Shown here in pieces: positions 7,208-15,155 of a stretch of 25,204 nucleotides of DNA (position 1 is the stretch's first letter; each line of letters starts with the position of its first letter). A program made the translations under genes and the position numbers. The stretch comes from JBGSWL01 sp041752455 (GTDB lineage: Bacteria > Pseudomonadota > Alphaproteobacteria > Rhizobiales > Rhizobiaceae): NCBI GenBank assembly GCA_041752455.1, contig JBGSWL010000022.1, forward strand, positions 1-25,204, written 5' to 3'. Below the pieces are notes generated by a model. It worked only from the letters and a program-made list of their open reading frames with translations. It was not told the DNA's origin and made no database searches.

Positions 7208-10200
7208 TCAATCGGCATTGCCGGCGGCGGACAGCAGGCTTGCATTGCCACCTGCGGCGGTGGTGTCGATGGAAACATGGCGCTCGTGGATGCAATGGCG
7301 CGCGAGCGGACCTCCGGTCACCAGCGGGACGATTGCACCGGTGCGATGTGCGAGGGCAACCCGCAACCGGCGCGCTGTCTCCTGATCACCATGCCAGACG
7401 ACGACATCGATGCCATTGAGTGACTGCAAGCATTGCAGGTCAAGGCGACCATCGACGTAGCCTTCTCCCGATCCGCCGGGCGCGATGCCGACTGCTCCGC
7501 AGCCGACCGCCTCCGCCTCGGCGACTTGCCTTGCCACACTTTGCAGGTCCGGACCAAGGCAGAGCACAACACCGCGCGGCCAGTGTGCATATCGATTGCT
7601 CTCTCCGGTAGGGCCAGCGAGGGAAACGGTATGCAGCGGGTGGTTGGCAACGCGTGTGCGCGCGGCGGCGATGGCAGCCTCGACGGTTGCGAGAGCGACA
7701 ACGTCGCCATGGTCATGCGCGTGATCTGATGCCTGCGACACGGTCTCGGGCTTTGTCAGCCGTTCCACATAAAGCGGTCCGCCGGCTTTCGGCCCGGTGC
7801 CGGACAAGCCTTCGCCGCCGAAAGGCTGGCTGCCGACGACAGCACCGATCTGGTTACGGTTGACATAGATGTTGCCCGCGTGGACGCGGTTGGAAACTGT
7901 CTCGACGCGGTCATCGATGCGCGTGTGCAGACCAAAAGTCAGGCCAAAACCCCGCCGGTTGATCGCATCGATGACCTTGTCGAGGTCGGCGGCGCGAAAG
8001 GTTGCCACATGCAGGACCGGGCCGAAGATTTCGCGTTCGACGTCATCAATGCCGTTCACCCTGATGATGGCCGGGGCGCAGAACGTGCCGTCGGACGGCG
8101 CTTCAAGCGTGGCGATCAGCCGCCCGGCGGAACTTGCATCGGCCACATGCTTGTCGATGGCAGCCTTGGCGCGGGCATCGATCACCGGACCGATATCGGT
8201 AGCAAGATCGAGCGGGTCGCCCAGTTTGAGCGCCTGCATGGCGCCTGTCAGCATGGCGATGACATTGGGCGCGACATCTTCCTGGACATAAAGAACGCGA
8301 AGCGCCGAGCAGCGCTGTCCCGCCGAACGAAACGCGGACTGGATGACATCGCGCACGGCCTGTTCAGGCAGGGCGGTCGAATCGACGACCATGGCGTTGA
8401 TGCCGCCGGTTTCGGCAATCAGAAGCGCGTCGGGCGCAAGGTTTTGCGCCATGGTCTTGTCGATCGCGCGTGCCGTTGCGGTCGAACCGGTGAAACAGAC
8501 ACCGGCGAGGCGCGAGTCCGAGGTCAGTGGTGCGCCGACCGTCGGCCCGTCGCCGGGCAAAAACTGCAGGGCCGAAACCGGCACGCCAACCTCGTGCAAC
8601 AAGGCTATGGCTCTGGCGGCAATCAGCGGCGTTGCTTCGGCGGGCTTGGCGATGACGCCATTTCCTGCGGCCAGCGCGCCGGCGATCTGGCCGATGAAGA
8701 TGGCGAGCGGAAAGTTCCATGGCGAAATGCAGCCGATGATGCCTCGTGCGGGCTTTTCGCCCAACACGCGCGCCTCGCATGCATAGTACCGCAGGAAGTC
8801 GACCGCTTCGCGGATTTCGGCAATGCCGTCATCGATGGTCTTGCCGGCTTCGCGCGCCAGCAGAGCCAGCATCGCACCGGTATCGCTTTCGAGGGCATCC
8901 GCGGCCTTTTCGAGAATGGCGGCGCGGTGCTCTGAGGGTTCGCCCCAAGGCCTCGCCGCATCAAGCGCTGCCGCGATGGTCTGCGCATCCGCCTCCTTTA
9001 GAGTGCCGACCTGGTCGTCCGGCCTTGCCAGGTTGATGATCGGGCGCTGAACAAGACTGTCGGTCGAGATCGCGCCGACAATCATCGGGGCTGCGGCAAA
9101 CGTCATGGTCTCGAACGGCAGGCGGCTTTCGAGCAGCGCGGCGCGGGCTTTCCGGTTGGAAAGATCGTGACCGGCGGAGTTCTTCCGGTCGGGCGCAAAG
9201 AGATCGGCGGCAAGCCGCACGGCGGATGATTGCGGCGCACCGATGTCTGCGAACGGATCGGCGGCAACGCGCGCCGCCGGTACATCGAGATCGATGATCT
9301 GGTTGACGAACGAACTGTTGGCGCCGTTTTCCAGCAGGCGGCGAACAAGATAGGCGAGCAGGTCGCGATGCGCGCCGACGGGTGCATAGACCCGGCACCT
9401 CGTGCCATGCGTCGAGCGCACCCGCTCGTGCAGGCTGTCGCCCATGCCGTGCAGGCGCTGGAATTCGAAATCGCGGCCATTGCCGGCCATCTGGAGGATT
9501 GCGGCCACCGAGTGGGCGTTGTGGGTGGCAAATTGTGGATAGATGCGGTCGCGCATGCCGAGCAGTTGGTTGGCGCAGCACAGATAGCTGACATCGGTTG
9601 ACGCCTTGCGGGCAAAGACCGGGAACCCGGAAAGGCCGGCGACTTGCGCCCGCTTGATCTCGCTGTCCCAGTAGGCTCCCTTGACGAGTCGAACCATCAT
9701 GCGCTTGCCGGATTTGGCGGCGAGCGCATGTGTCCATTCTATCACATGGGTTGCGCGTTTGCCGTAGGCCTGCACGACGATGCCGAACCCGTCCCAGCCT
9801 GAAAGGCGCGGATCGGCCAGAACTGTTTCGATGACATCAAGCGACAGTTCCAGCCGGTCGGCTTCCTCGGCATCGATGTTGAAACCGATGCCGGCACTGG
9901 CGGCCATGGCCGCAAGGTCTGCCGTGCGCGCTGCAAGTTCCGGCACTGCGGTCTCGCGTTTCAGTTCTTCGTAGCGCGGGTGAAGCGCCGATAGTTTGAC
10001 CGATATGCCCGGATTGGCGGCGATCTCGCTGTGGCGTGCGGCCGGAGCGATGGCGGAAACTGCCGCTGCATAGGCTGCAAGATAGGCGTCGGCATCGTGC
10101 GCCGTCATCGCCGCTTCGCCCAGCATGTCATAGGAATAGGTGTAACCCTTGGCCTCGAGGCGTGCGGCGCGCTCCATCGCCTCGCCGATTGTCCGGCCCA

Positions 10201-10717
10201 GCACGAATTGCTGGCCGAGTTCGCGCATCGCCTGGCGAACGGCAGTGCGGATCACCGGCTCGCCGAGGCGGCGAATGGCGCCACGCAGCACGGCGGCAAG
10301 ACCTTCGGCTGGCGTGTCGCTGAGGACATTGCCGGTCAGCATCAGCGCCCAGGTGGATGCATTGACCAGCGGCGAGGCTGACTTGCCCAAGTGGCGGCCC
10401 CATTGCGACGGCGCGATCTTGTCCTCGATCAGGGCATCGATCGTTTCGGCGTCGGGCACCCGCAGCAGCGATTCGGCAAGGCACATCAGCGCGATGCCCT
10501 CCTGCGTCGACAGACCGTATTCGGCGAGGAAGACCTCCATCAGGCCGGGCCGGTCCATCCGGCGGATGTCTTCGACCAGCCTGGTCGCGGCTTTAACTGC
10601 TGCGGCGCGCGACCCCTCATCCATGCCGTAGCGGGACACAAGTGCGGACAGGATCGCTCGTTCGTCTGCGCTCTGGTTGTCGCGCATCTGCGTCCGCAAG
10701 CTGTCGAGACTGGTCAT
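7208..10717 (-). CDS. putA: PutA, bifunctional proline dehydrogenase / P5C dehydrogenase (1169 aa)
   Basis: Oxidises proline to glutamate in two steps: an FAD proline dehydrogenase gives electrons to quinone, then an NAD-dependent aldehyde dehydrogenase acts on the product. In 1169-aa numbering, the PRODH barrel spans about 120-480, with NPGISVKLSALHPRYE, FNIDAEEADR, RLVKGAYWDSEIKRAQ and FQRLHGMGDSLHERV. The P5CDH domain spans about 565-990, with SPWNFPLAIF near 665, glutamate about E769 (LIAETGGINAMV) and catalytic cysteine about C803 (SAGQRCSALRVLYV). An extra C-terminal region to 1169 fits the longer class of PutA. No ribbon-helix-helix DNA-binding domain is present, so it should not repress itself. 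The ATG at 10717 (MTSLDSLRTQ) is chosen over an implausible 55-residue upstream extension. Standing between fnrL and bacteriochlorophyll genes is unusual. Confidence 0.96.
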   Translation of the reverse strand: MTSLDSLRTQMRDNQSADERAILSALVSRYGMDEGSRAAAVKAATRLVEDIRRMDRPGLMEVFLAEYGLSTQEGIALMCLAESLLRVPDAETIDALIEDKIAPSQWGRHLGKSASPLVNASTWALMLTGNVLSDTPAEGLAAVLRGAIRRLGEPVIRTAVRQAMRELGQQFVLGRTIGEAMERAARLEAKGYTYSYDMLGEAAMTAHDADAYLAAYAAAVSAIAPAARHSEIAANPGISVKLSALHPRYEELKRETAVPELAARTADLAAMAASAGIGFNIDAEEADRLELSLDVIETVLADPRLSGWDGFGIVVQAYGKRATHVIEWTHALAAKSGKRMMVRLVKGAYWDSEIKRAQVAGLSGFPVFARKASTDVSYLCCANQLLGMRDRIYPQFATHNAHSVAAILQMAGNGRDFEFQRLHGMGDSLHERVRSTHGTRCRVYAPVGAHRDLLAYLVRRLLENGANSSFVNQIIDLDVPAARVAADPFADIGAPQSSAVRLAADLFAPDRKNSAGHDLSNRKARAALLESRLPFETMTFAAAPMIVGAISTDSLVQRPIINLARPDDQVGTLKEADAQTIAAALDAARPWGEPSEHRAAILEKAADALESDTGAMLALLAREAGKTIDDGIAEIREAVDFLRYYACEARVLGEKPARGIIGCISPWNFPLAIFIGQIAGALAAGNGVIAKPAEATPLIAARAIALLHEVGVPVSALQFLPGDGPTVGAPLTSDSRLAGVCFTGSTATARAIDKTMAQNLAPDALLIAETGGINAMVVDSTALPEQAVRDVIQSAFRSAGQRCSALRVLYVQEDVAPNVIAMLTGAMQALKLGDPLDLATDIGPVIDARAKAAIDKHVADASSAGRLIATLEAPSDGTFCAPAIIRVNGIDDVEREIFGPVLHVATFRAADLDKVIDAINRRGFGLTFGLHTRIDDRVETVSNRVHAGNIYVNRNQIGAVVGSQPFGGEGLSGTGPKAGGPLYVERLTKPETVSQASDHAHDHGDVVALATVEAAIAAARTRVANHPLHTVSLAGPTGESNRYAHWPRGVVLCLGPDLQSVARQVAEAEAVGCGAVGIAPGGSGEGYVDGRLDLQCLQSLNGIDVVVWHGDQETARRLRVALAHRTGAIVPLVTGGPLARHCIHERHVSIDTTAAGGNASLLSAAGNAD

Positions 10718-10869
10718 GGTCGGTCCGTGATTTGCCTCAGGCAGTGTAGACAGGTTCGCTTGCCCGTTCCAAGGGGCTGGCCGTGGCGGAGGCAACAGGT
10801 TCCAACGCGCCTTGCCCTGATGCCCGGTGCGGCCTATGTGCTGACATGAGAGAAACGGATTTCTGCACC

Positions 10870-11331
10870 ATGGTCCCGGCAATCGTCATCGCACTTCTCT
10901 TGCTCGCAACGGCAGCAACCGGCGGCTATTTCCGGCCGGGCGAATGGTACGAGTCACTCCGGAAGCCGGGATGGACGCCGCCGAACTGGGCCTTCCCGGT
11001 GGTCTGGATGATCCTCTACGCGATGATCGGCTATGCCGGTTGGCGCGCCTGGAAAGCAACCGGGCCAAGTCTCCTGACCGGTCTCTGGCTGGTGCAACTG
11101 TTCTTCAACGCGGCGTGGTCGTATCTGTTCTTCGGCCGCCGCCGTATGGATCTGGCGATGGTCGATGTCAGCATCATGTGGCTGCTGATCGCCGGCTTCA
11201 TCGTGGTCGGCGCTGGCGTCGACACGATCGCGGCGGCGCTGTTTGCGCCCTATCTTCTGTGGGTGACAATTGCTGCAGCGCTGAACTGGAGCGTGTGGTC
11301 GCTCAATCCGCAGGCGATGCGGTCCGCCTGA
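10870..11331 (+). CDS. tspO: TspO/MBR-family tryptophan-rich sensory protein (153 aa)
   Basis: Outer-membrane or membrane tetrapyrrole-binding protein. In Rhodobacter, TspO (CrtK) represses photosynthesis genes when oxygen is present, probably through porphyrin export or turnover. Five hydrophobic helices are visible. The family signature is EWYESLRKPGWTPPNWAFPVVW (about 25-46, shown here in outline), then a WLVQLFFNAAWSYLFFG block at 73-89 and ALFAPYLLWVTIAAALN at 123-139. The ATG at 10870 gives the usual N-terminal length; an ATG at 10846 would add eight residues, and neither has a strong ribosome site. It is divergent from putA. Its last 29 bases overlap, antisense, the 3' end of the small gene coupled to bchP. 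Confidence 0.93.
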   Translation: MVPAIVIALLLLATAATGGYFRPGEWYESLRKPGWTPPNWAFPVVWMILYAMIGYAGWRAWKATGPSLLTGLWLVQLFFNAAWSYLFFGRRRMDLAMVDVSIMWLLIAGFIVVGAGVDTIAAALFAPYLLWVTIAAALNWSVWSLNPQAMRSA

Positions 11332-11602
11332 AGGCGCGGTGGCGAAACGCCAGCTCCGCCATGTGGGCAAAAAACCCGGCAGACAGGAACATCGCGATCC
11401 AGATCACCGGCGCGCCGGTCAAGGCGCTGCGCAGCGCTGCCATCAGCGCCAGCCCGGAAACCGTGTTGAACAGGATTGTCCGGCGCTGGTCGGCGGTGCG
11501 GTAGAGGACGAGCGCTACCGCCATTTCCGCGACCAGCACAGCCATGGCGATGTCTGCGAGCCGGCCGCTCTGGGCCAGCCCGTTCAGCCAGTCGAGGATC
11601 AT
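11303..11602 (-). CDS. Small membrane protein translationally coupled to bchP (99 aa), family not recognised
   Basis: I do not recognise this protein. It begins MILDWLNGLAQSGRLADIA and has three likely membrane segments at about 16-34, 42-61 and 65-83, then a short basic tail (FRHRAFRRTASPAD). Its start ATG overlaps the bchP stop by four bases (ATGA), so it is very probably translated as part of the bchG-MFS-bchP operon. Its 3' end runs 29 bases into tspO on the other strand. Membrane topology and operon position suggest a role with geranylgeranyl reductase or pigment handling in the membrane, which is inference. Codon-position composition looks like that of a real gene in this genome. Confidence 0.75.
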   Translation of the reverse strand: MILDWLNGLAQSGRLADIAMAVLVAEMAVALVLYRTADQRRTILFNTVSGLALMAALRSALTGAPVIWIAMFLSAGFFAHMAELAFRHRAFRRTASPAD

Positions 11603-12810
11603 GTCGGGGCAAGGCCGAGCAGTTGGCGCATGTCCTTCACCATGACGCGCAGATGCGCCATCGGATCGCGGCGCACGAGGCGCTTGTTGAGGTAGCTTTC
11701 CCAGGTCAGGCGCTGCACGTCCGGGTCGGCACACATGGTGACGAATTTTTCGCGGCGCTTGTCGGAGCAATACCAGAAATACTGCATCATCCCGAGCACG
11801 AAGAAGACCTTGCCATGATCCCGCATGAAGCGGCGGCGCGCGCTTTTCAGGGCCGAGGCGCGGCCGGTGTCGATGACGGCAATCACGGCATCGGCGGCGA
11901 GGCGCCCGGTCAGCATCGCATAGTAGATGCCTTCACCGGACGAGGGGGCAACGACGCCGGCGGCATCGCCGATCAGCAGCACATTGCGGCCATCGTCCCA
12001 CCGGCGCATCGGCTTCAGGGGGAGCGGCGCCCCTTCTTCACGGATGGTTTCCGCATCAGTCAGGCCAGCAGCTTCGCGCAGCTTGGCTGTTGCCTCGCGC
12101 AGGCTGTGGCCTTTCACGGCAGAGCCGACGCCGATCGACGTGTGCTCGCCATGGGGAAAGACCCAGCCATAGAAATCCGGCGAGATTCGCCCGTCATAGA
12201 TGACATCGCAGCGTTCCGCATTGAACTTGGCCGGGTCGGGATTGACCGGCGACTTGACGATCTCGTGGTAGGCAAACACGTAGGGCGGGCGCTTGTTGGG
12301 GCCGAAAATCGCCCGGCGCACCGCAGAATTGGCACCATCGGCACCGAGCAGCAGGCGCGTATCGATGTGGACCGTCGTCTTGTCCTTGGTTTCGATCTCG
12401 ACGGTCAGCGTACCGTCGTCATTGCGGACAAAGCTCTTGAAGGTGCCGGTCAGCCGCTCGGCGCCAGCATTGGCGGCGCGTTCGCGCAGCCACGGATCGA
12501 AGCGGTCGCGATCGACCATGCCGACAAAGCCGATATCGCCGATTTCCATTTCCACGGTCTTGCCGGACGGGGCGATGATGCGCGCAGCGTGAACCGTTGC
12601 AGTCAGCTGGCTGCGCGGAATGTCGAACTCCGACAAGGCCTTGGTCGGGATTGCGCCGCCGCAGGGCTTGATGCGACCGTCGCGGTCAACGAGCAGCACG
12701 TCGCGCCCTGCGCGGGCAAGGTCATGGGCAGCCGTGGCTCCCGCCGGTCCGCCACCGATGACAATGGCATCGTGCAGGCGGCGGTCTGGGCGATGGGGCG
12801 TCATGTTCAT
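11599..12810 (-). CDS. bchP: BchP, geranylgeranyl-bacteriochlorophyll reductase (403 aa)
   Basis: Flavoprotein that reduces three double bonds of the geranylgeranyl tail to give phytylated bacteriochlorophyll a. The N-terminal FAD-binding motif is GGGPAGATAA (19-28) within DAIVIGGGPAG. The sequence DRDGRIKPCGGAIPTKAL (42-59) and the second FAD motif NVLLIGDAAGVVAPSSGEGI (276-295) are typical of the BchP/ChlP geranylgeranyl reductases. The C-terminal VFFVLGMMQYFWYCSDKRREKFV region also fits BchP. The ATG at 12810 is chosen because GGAG stands seven bases upstream; an ATG two codons later is possible. It follows the MFS gene by four bases and overlaps the small membrane gene by four. Confidence 0.96.
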   Translation of the reverse strand: MNMTPHRPDRRLHDAIVIGGGPAGATAAHDLARAGRDVLLVDRDGRIKPCGGAIPTKALSEFDIPRSQLTATVHAARIIAPSGKTVEMEIGDIGFVGMVDRDRFDPWLRERAANAGAERLTGTFKSFVRNDDGTLTVEIETKDKTTVHIDTRLLLGADGANSAVRRAIFGPNKRPPYVFAYHEIVKSPVNPDPAKFNAERCDVIYDGRISPDFYGWVFPHGEHTSIGVGSAVKGHSLREATAKLREAAGLTDAETIREEGAPLPLKPMRRWDDGRNVLLIGDAAGVVAPSSGEGIYYAMLTGRLAADAVIAVIDTGRASALKSARRRFMRDHGKVFFVLGMMQYFWYCSDKRREKFVTMCADPDVQRLTWESYLNKRLVRRDPMAHLRVMVKDMRQLLGLAPT

Positions 12811-12814
12811 GGTG

Positions 12815-14176
12815 TCACTCCGCAGGTTGGCTGGCGGGCGCATAGCCGAGCCTGCCTGCGGCACCGATCGGGGCCGCAATCATGGTGGCAATCAGGGCGG
12901 AGACGGCAAACAGCACCGCTTCGCCGGCAAAGACGACAGAAAACGACAGCGCGATATCGCCGGTCAGCCAGCGTGTCAGGTCGACGGCGACGGTTCCGAG
13001 AAATCCGCCAAGTCCGAAGGCTATCGCCTGGGCAGCGCCCCAGACACCCATGCGGATGCCTTCACGCGACTTCTTGCCGTCGCCAGCCAGCATCATCATC
13101 GTGCCGATGGCGGCGACGGCAAAAACGCCATTGCAGAAGCCGAGGACGAAGATGTTGGCCTCGAGCGGCCATTGTGGCGCGACCAGCGCTGCCATCGACA
13201 AAAGCGCCAGCGAGGCGCCGGAACCGATGCAGCCGGCAACGGTGAAAAGCTTCAGGATGCCCGAGCGGCGACGGGCAAGCACGCTGCCGATGATGCCGAC
13301 AAAGGCCATGCCGAGCAGGACGCCGCCGTGCTGGGTGCCCGACAGTTTGGTGCTTTCGCCCGGTGTCATGCCGAACAGCAGACCGGCGAAGGGTTCGAGG
13401 ATCAGGTCCTGCGTCTGGTAGGCGAGCATCGAGGCGAAGACGAAGATCGTGAAGATGCGCGCCGTGCGATCCTGCCAGATTTCGGCCAGCGCCTCGCGGA
13501 ACGTGGCATTCGGCATGGGCGCAGAGCGCTGGTCGGCGATTTCACTTGTGCGGCTTTCGATGCCGGAAACCGCCAGCGTTGCCAGCGAAAGGGCAATCGC
13601 CCCGGAGATCGCGGTGATGGTCACCAGACGGGTGTGCGAGTAGGGGTCGAGAAACAGGCTCGAGACGATGGCGGTAACGACGATGCCGCCGATCATCATC
13701 ATCCAGACGAGGGTTGCCGCCGCAGGACGGCGTTGCGGCGCAGTGCGGCTGGCCAGCAATGCCAAAAGCGATGTCCCTGAGGCGCCGATACCGAAGCCGA
13801 TCAGGACAAAGGCGACCATCGCCGCGACAAGGCCAAGCCAGAACGACTGCTCAAACAGGAAGGTCGTCGCCGCAGCGCCGGTGCCGGCAATCGCCAACAG
13901 CGCAAGGCCGCCGATGATGAAATGGGTGCGCTTGCCGCCGAGGTCGGAGGCGTGACCCCACAGTGGACGGCCGAGCTGGACCGCATAGTGCAGACCGACC
14001 AGCATGCCCGGAATGACCGCTGCGAGCGACAGTTCGACGACCATGACACGGTTGAGCGTCGATGTGGTCAGGACGACGATCGACCCCAGCGCCGCCTGCA
14101 CGATGCCGAGGCGGACGATGTCCAGCCAGCCAAGACCGGGAACCATGCGGCGGGGCGGAAAGGCGAGCTTCATCAT
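12815..14176 (-). CDS. MFS transporter of the PucC/LhaA bacteriochlorophyll-delivery family (453 aa)
   Basis: Polytopic membrane protein with about 12 hydrophobic segments, of the PucC-like branch of the major facilitator superfamily. The family includes LhaA and PucC, which help insert pigment into light-harvesting complexes, and the gene found between bchG and bchP in most purple bacteria (ORF428-type). Supporting motifs are GWLDIVRLGIVQAALGSIVV near the N-terminus, YAVQLGRPLWGHASDLGGKRTHFIIGG in the first half (quoted in outline), and a loop rich in charged residues between helices 6 and 7. ATGs at 14176 and 14173 are both possible; the first overlaps the bchG stop by four bases. The precise substrate is not known. 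The family call is good, the role is inferred from position. Confidence 0.88.
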   Translation of the reverse strand: MMKLAFPPRRMVPGLGWLDIVRLGIVQAALGSIVVLTTSTLNRVMVVELSLAAVIPGMLVGLHYAVQLGRPLWGHASDLGGKRTHFIIGGLALLAIAGTGAAATTFLFEQSFWLGLVAAMVAFVLIGFGIGASGTSLLALLASRTAPQRRPAAATLVWMMMIGGIVVTAIVSSLFLDPYSHTRLVTITAISGAIALSLATLAVSGIESRTSEIADQRSAPMPNATFREALAEIWQDRTARIFTIFVFASMLAYQTQDLILEPFAGLLFGMTPGESTKLSGTQHGGVLLGMAFVGIIGSVLARRRSGILKLFTVAGCIGSGASLALLSMAALVAPQWPLEANIFVLGFCNGVFAVAAIGTMMMLAGDGKKSREGIRMGVWGAAQAIAFGLGGFLGTVAVDLTRWLTGDIALSFSVVFAGEAVLFAVSALIATMIAAPIGAAGRLGYAPASQPAE

Positions 14177-15090
14177 GGCAGGATCTCTGTGCTGAGGCCG
14201 GAAAGGGCAAATGCGGCGGCCATCATGCCGAGGACATAAAGCCCGACGCCGATGGCGCTGTACCAGACGGCGAGGCGCACAGGATCGCGCAGGAACCGCA
14301 CCATGCATGCGAGCTGGACGGCCAGAAGCGCCGCGATGATGGCGGCATGAACCGGTCGTCCCCAGGCGAACAGCAGGCCGATCACCGCCACCTGCGGAAC
14401 CGCCATGATGATGCAGGCGAGGCGCGCCGCGGCGTCGGCGCCAAGCTGGACCGGGATGGTGTGCACACCCATCAGGCGGTCGCCATGCATCGCCTTGAAG
14501 TCGTTCAGGGTCATGATGCCGTGCGCGCCGATGCCATACAGCAGCGCAATCAGAAGGATTTGACCCGACGGCAGCGTGCCGAGCGCGGCAGCCGCAGCGG
14601 TCATCCAGGGCAGGCTCTCATAGGAAAAGCCGACCGCGGCATTGCCATACCAGCCATTGAGCTTGAGGCGCAGCGGCGGCGCGCTGTAGATCCATGCGAG
14701 CACGAGACCGATGACAGCGGCGACGAGCACCCAGATGCCAAGCAGCGCGGCAATCGCCAGCGAGATCACCGTCATTATGATCGCCACGTTGAGACCCCAA
14801 CGCCCGGGCATGCGCCCGGACGGGATCACGCGGTCCGGTTCGTTGATCGCATCGACATGCCGGTCAAACCAGTCGTTGACCGCCTGGCTTGTGCCGCAGA
14901 TCAGCGGTCCGGCCAAAAGCACGCCGCCGAGGATCCACGGCCAGCGCTCCAGCGGCGAAACGCCAGATGCGATGGCGCCGCAGGCATAGGCCCACATCGG
15001 CGGAAACCAGGTGATCGGTTTCAGCAGTTCCAGAATGGCGCCGGGCTTTGGCAGGGCCGTGGCTGCGCCTGTCGTGGAGACATCGGTCAT
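14173..15090 (-). CDS. bchG: BchG, bacteriochlorophyll a synthase (305 aa)
   Basis: UbiA-family membrane prenyltransferase that esterifies bacteriochlorophyllide a with geranylgeranyl diphosphate. The Mg-diphosphate motif is N72-D73-WF-D76-RHV-D80 followed by AINEPDRVIPSG. The second conserved block is LNDFKAMHGDRLMGVHTIPV, and LKPITWFPPMWAYACG (23-38) is a BchG/ChlG mark. About eight or nine membrane helices are visible. The ATG at 15090 is forced by an in-frame TAG four codons upstream. No Shine-Dalgarno precedes it, and the nearest promoter-like sequence would start transcription at the ATG itself. It is the first gene of the bchG-MFS-bchP-small membrane operon. Confidence 0.96.
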   Translation of the reverse strand: MTDVSTTGAATALPKPGAILELLKPITWFPPMWAYACGAIASGVSPLERWPWILGGVLLAGPLICGTSQAVNDWFDRHVDAINEPDRVIPSGRMPGRWGLNVAIIMTVISLAIAALLGIWVLVAAVIGLVLAWIYSAPPLRLKLNGWYGNAAVGFSYESLPWMTAAAAALGTLPSGQILLIALLYGIGAHGIMTLNDFKAMHGDRLMGVHTIPVQLGADAAARLACIIMAVPQVAVIGLLFAWGRPVHAAIIAALLAVQLACMVRFLRDPVRLAVWYSAIGVGLYVLGMMAAAFALSGLSTEILP

Positions 15091-15096
15091 GGGGAG

Positions 15097-15125
15097 AGGC
15101 TAGGATGCACGACGAAATGTGTCAA
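15097..15125 (-). promoter_or_regulatory. Possible bchG promoter giving a leaderless transcript
   Basis: On the minus strand TTGACA (15125-15120), a 17-base spacer and TAGCCT (15102-15097) form a sigma-70-like promoter with an exact -35 and a weak -10. Six bases later the transcript would start at the A of the bchG ATG (15090). The absence of a ribosome site before bchG agrees with a leaderless message. The start point is inferred. Confidence 0.5.
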
Positions 15126-15137
15126 TATTAATTGACA
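15120..15137. promoter_or_regulatory. Perfect PpsR/CrtJ operator upstream of bchG
   Basis: TGTCAATATTAATTGACA is a perfect 18-base palindrome and an exact TGT-N12-ACA site for the redox repressor PpsR/CrtJ. It covers the -35 TTGACA of the putative bchG promoter, so aerobic PpsR binding should block RNA polymerase. ppsR itself is the neighbouring gene, ending 18 bases away. Confidence 0.88.
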
Positions 15138-15150
15138 GTCAAAACTGTCA
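15133..15150. repeat. Second palindrome overlapping the bchG PpsR site
   Basis: TGACAG-TCAAAA-CTGTCA is a perfect 6+6+6 inverted repeat that shares five bases (TGACA) with the PpsR operator. It is not itself TGT-N12-ACA, since its half-sites face the other way. It could extend repressor contacts, bind another regulator, or form a stem at the end of the ppsR message. Confidence 0.55.
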
Positions 15151-15155
15151 CTTCA

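Noticed and set aside
7880..8935. Plus-strand open frame opposite putA
   Set aside because: It is fully inside putA, has low-complexity shadow composition and no domain features or ribosome site.
11476..13780. Long plus-strand frames opposite bchP and the MFS gene
   Set aside because: They are arginine-rich or low-complexity shadows lying across the bchP-MFS junction.
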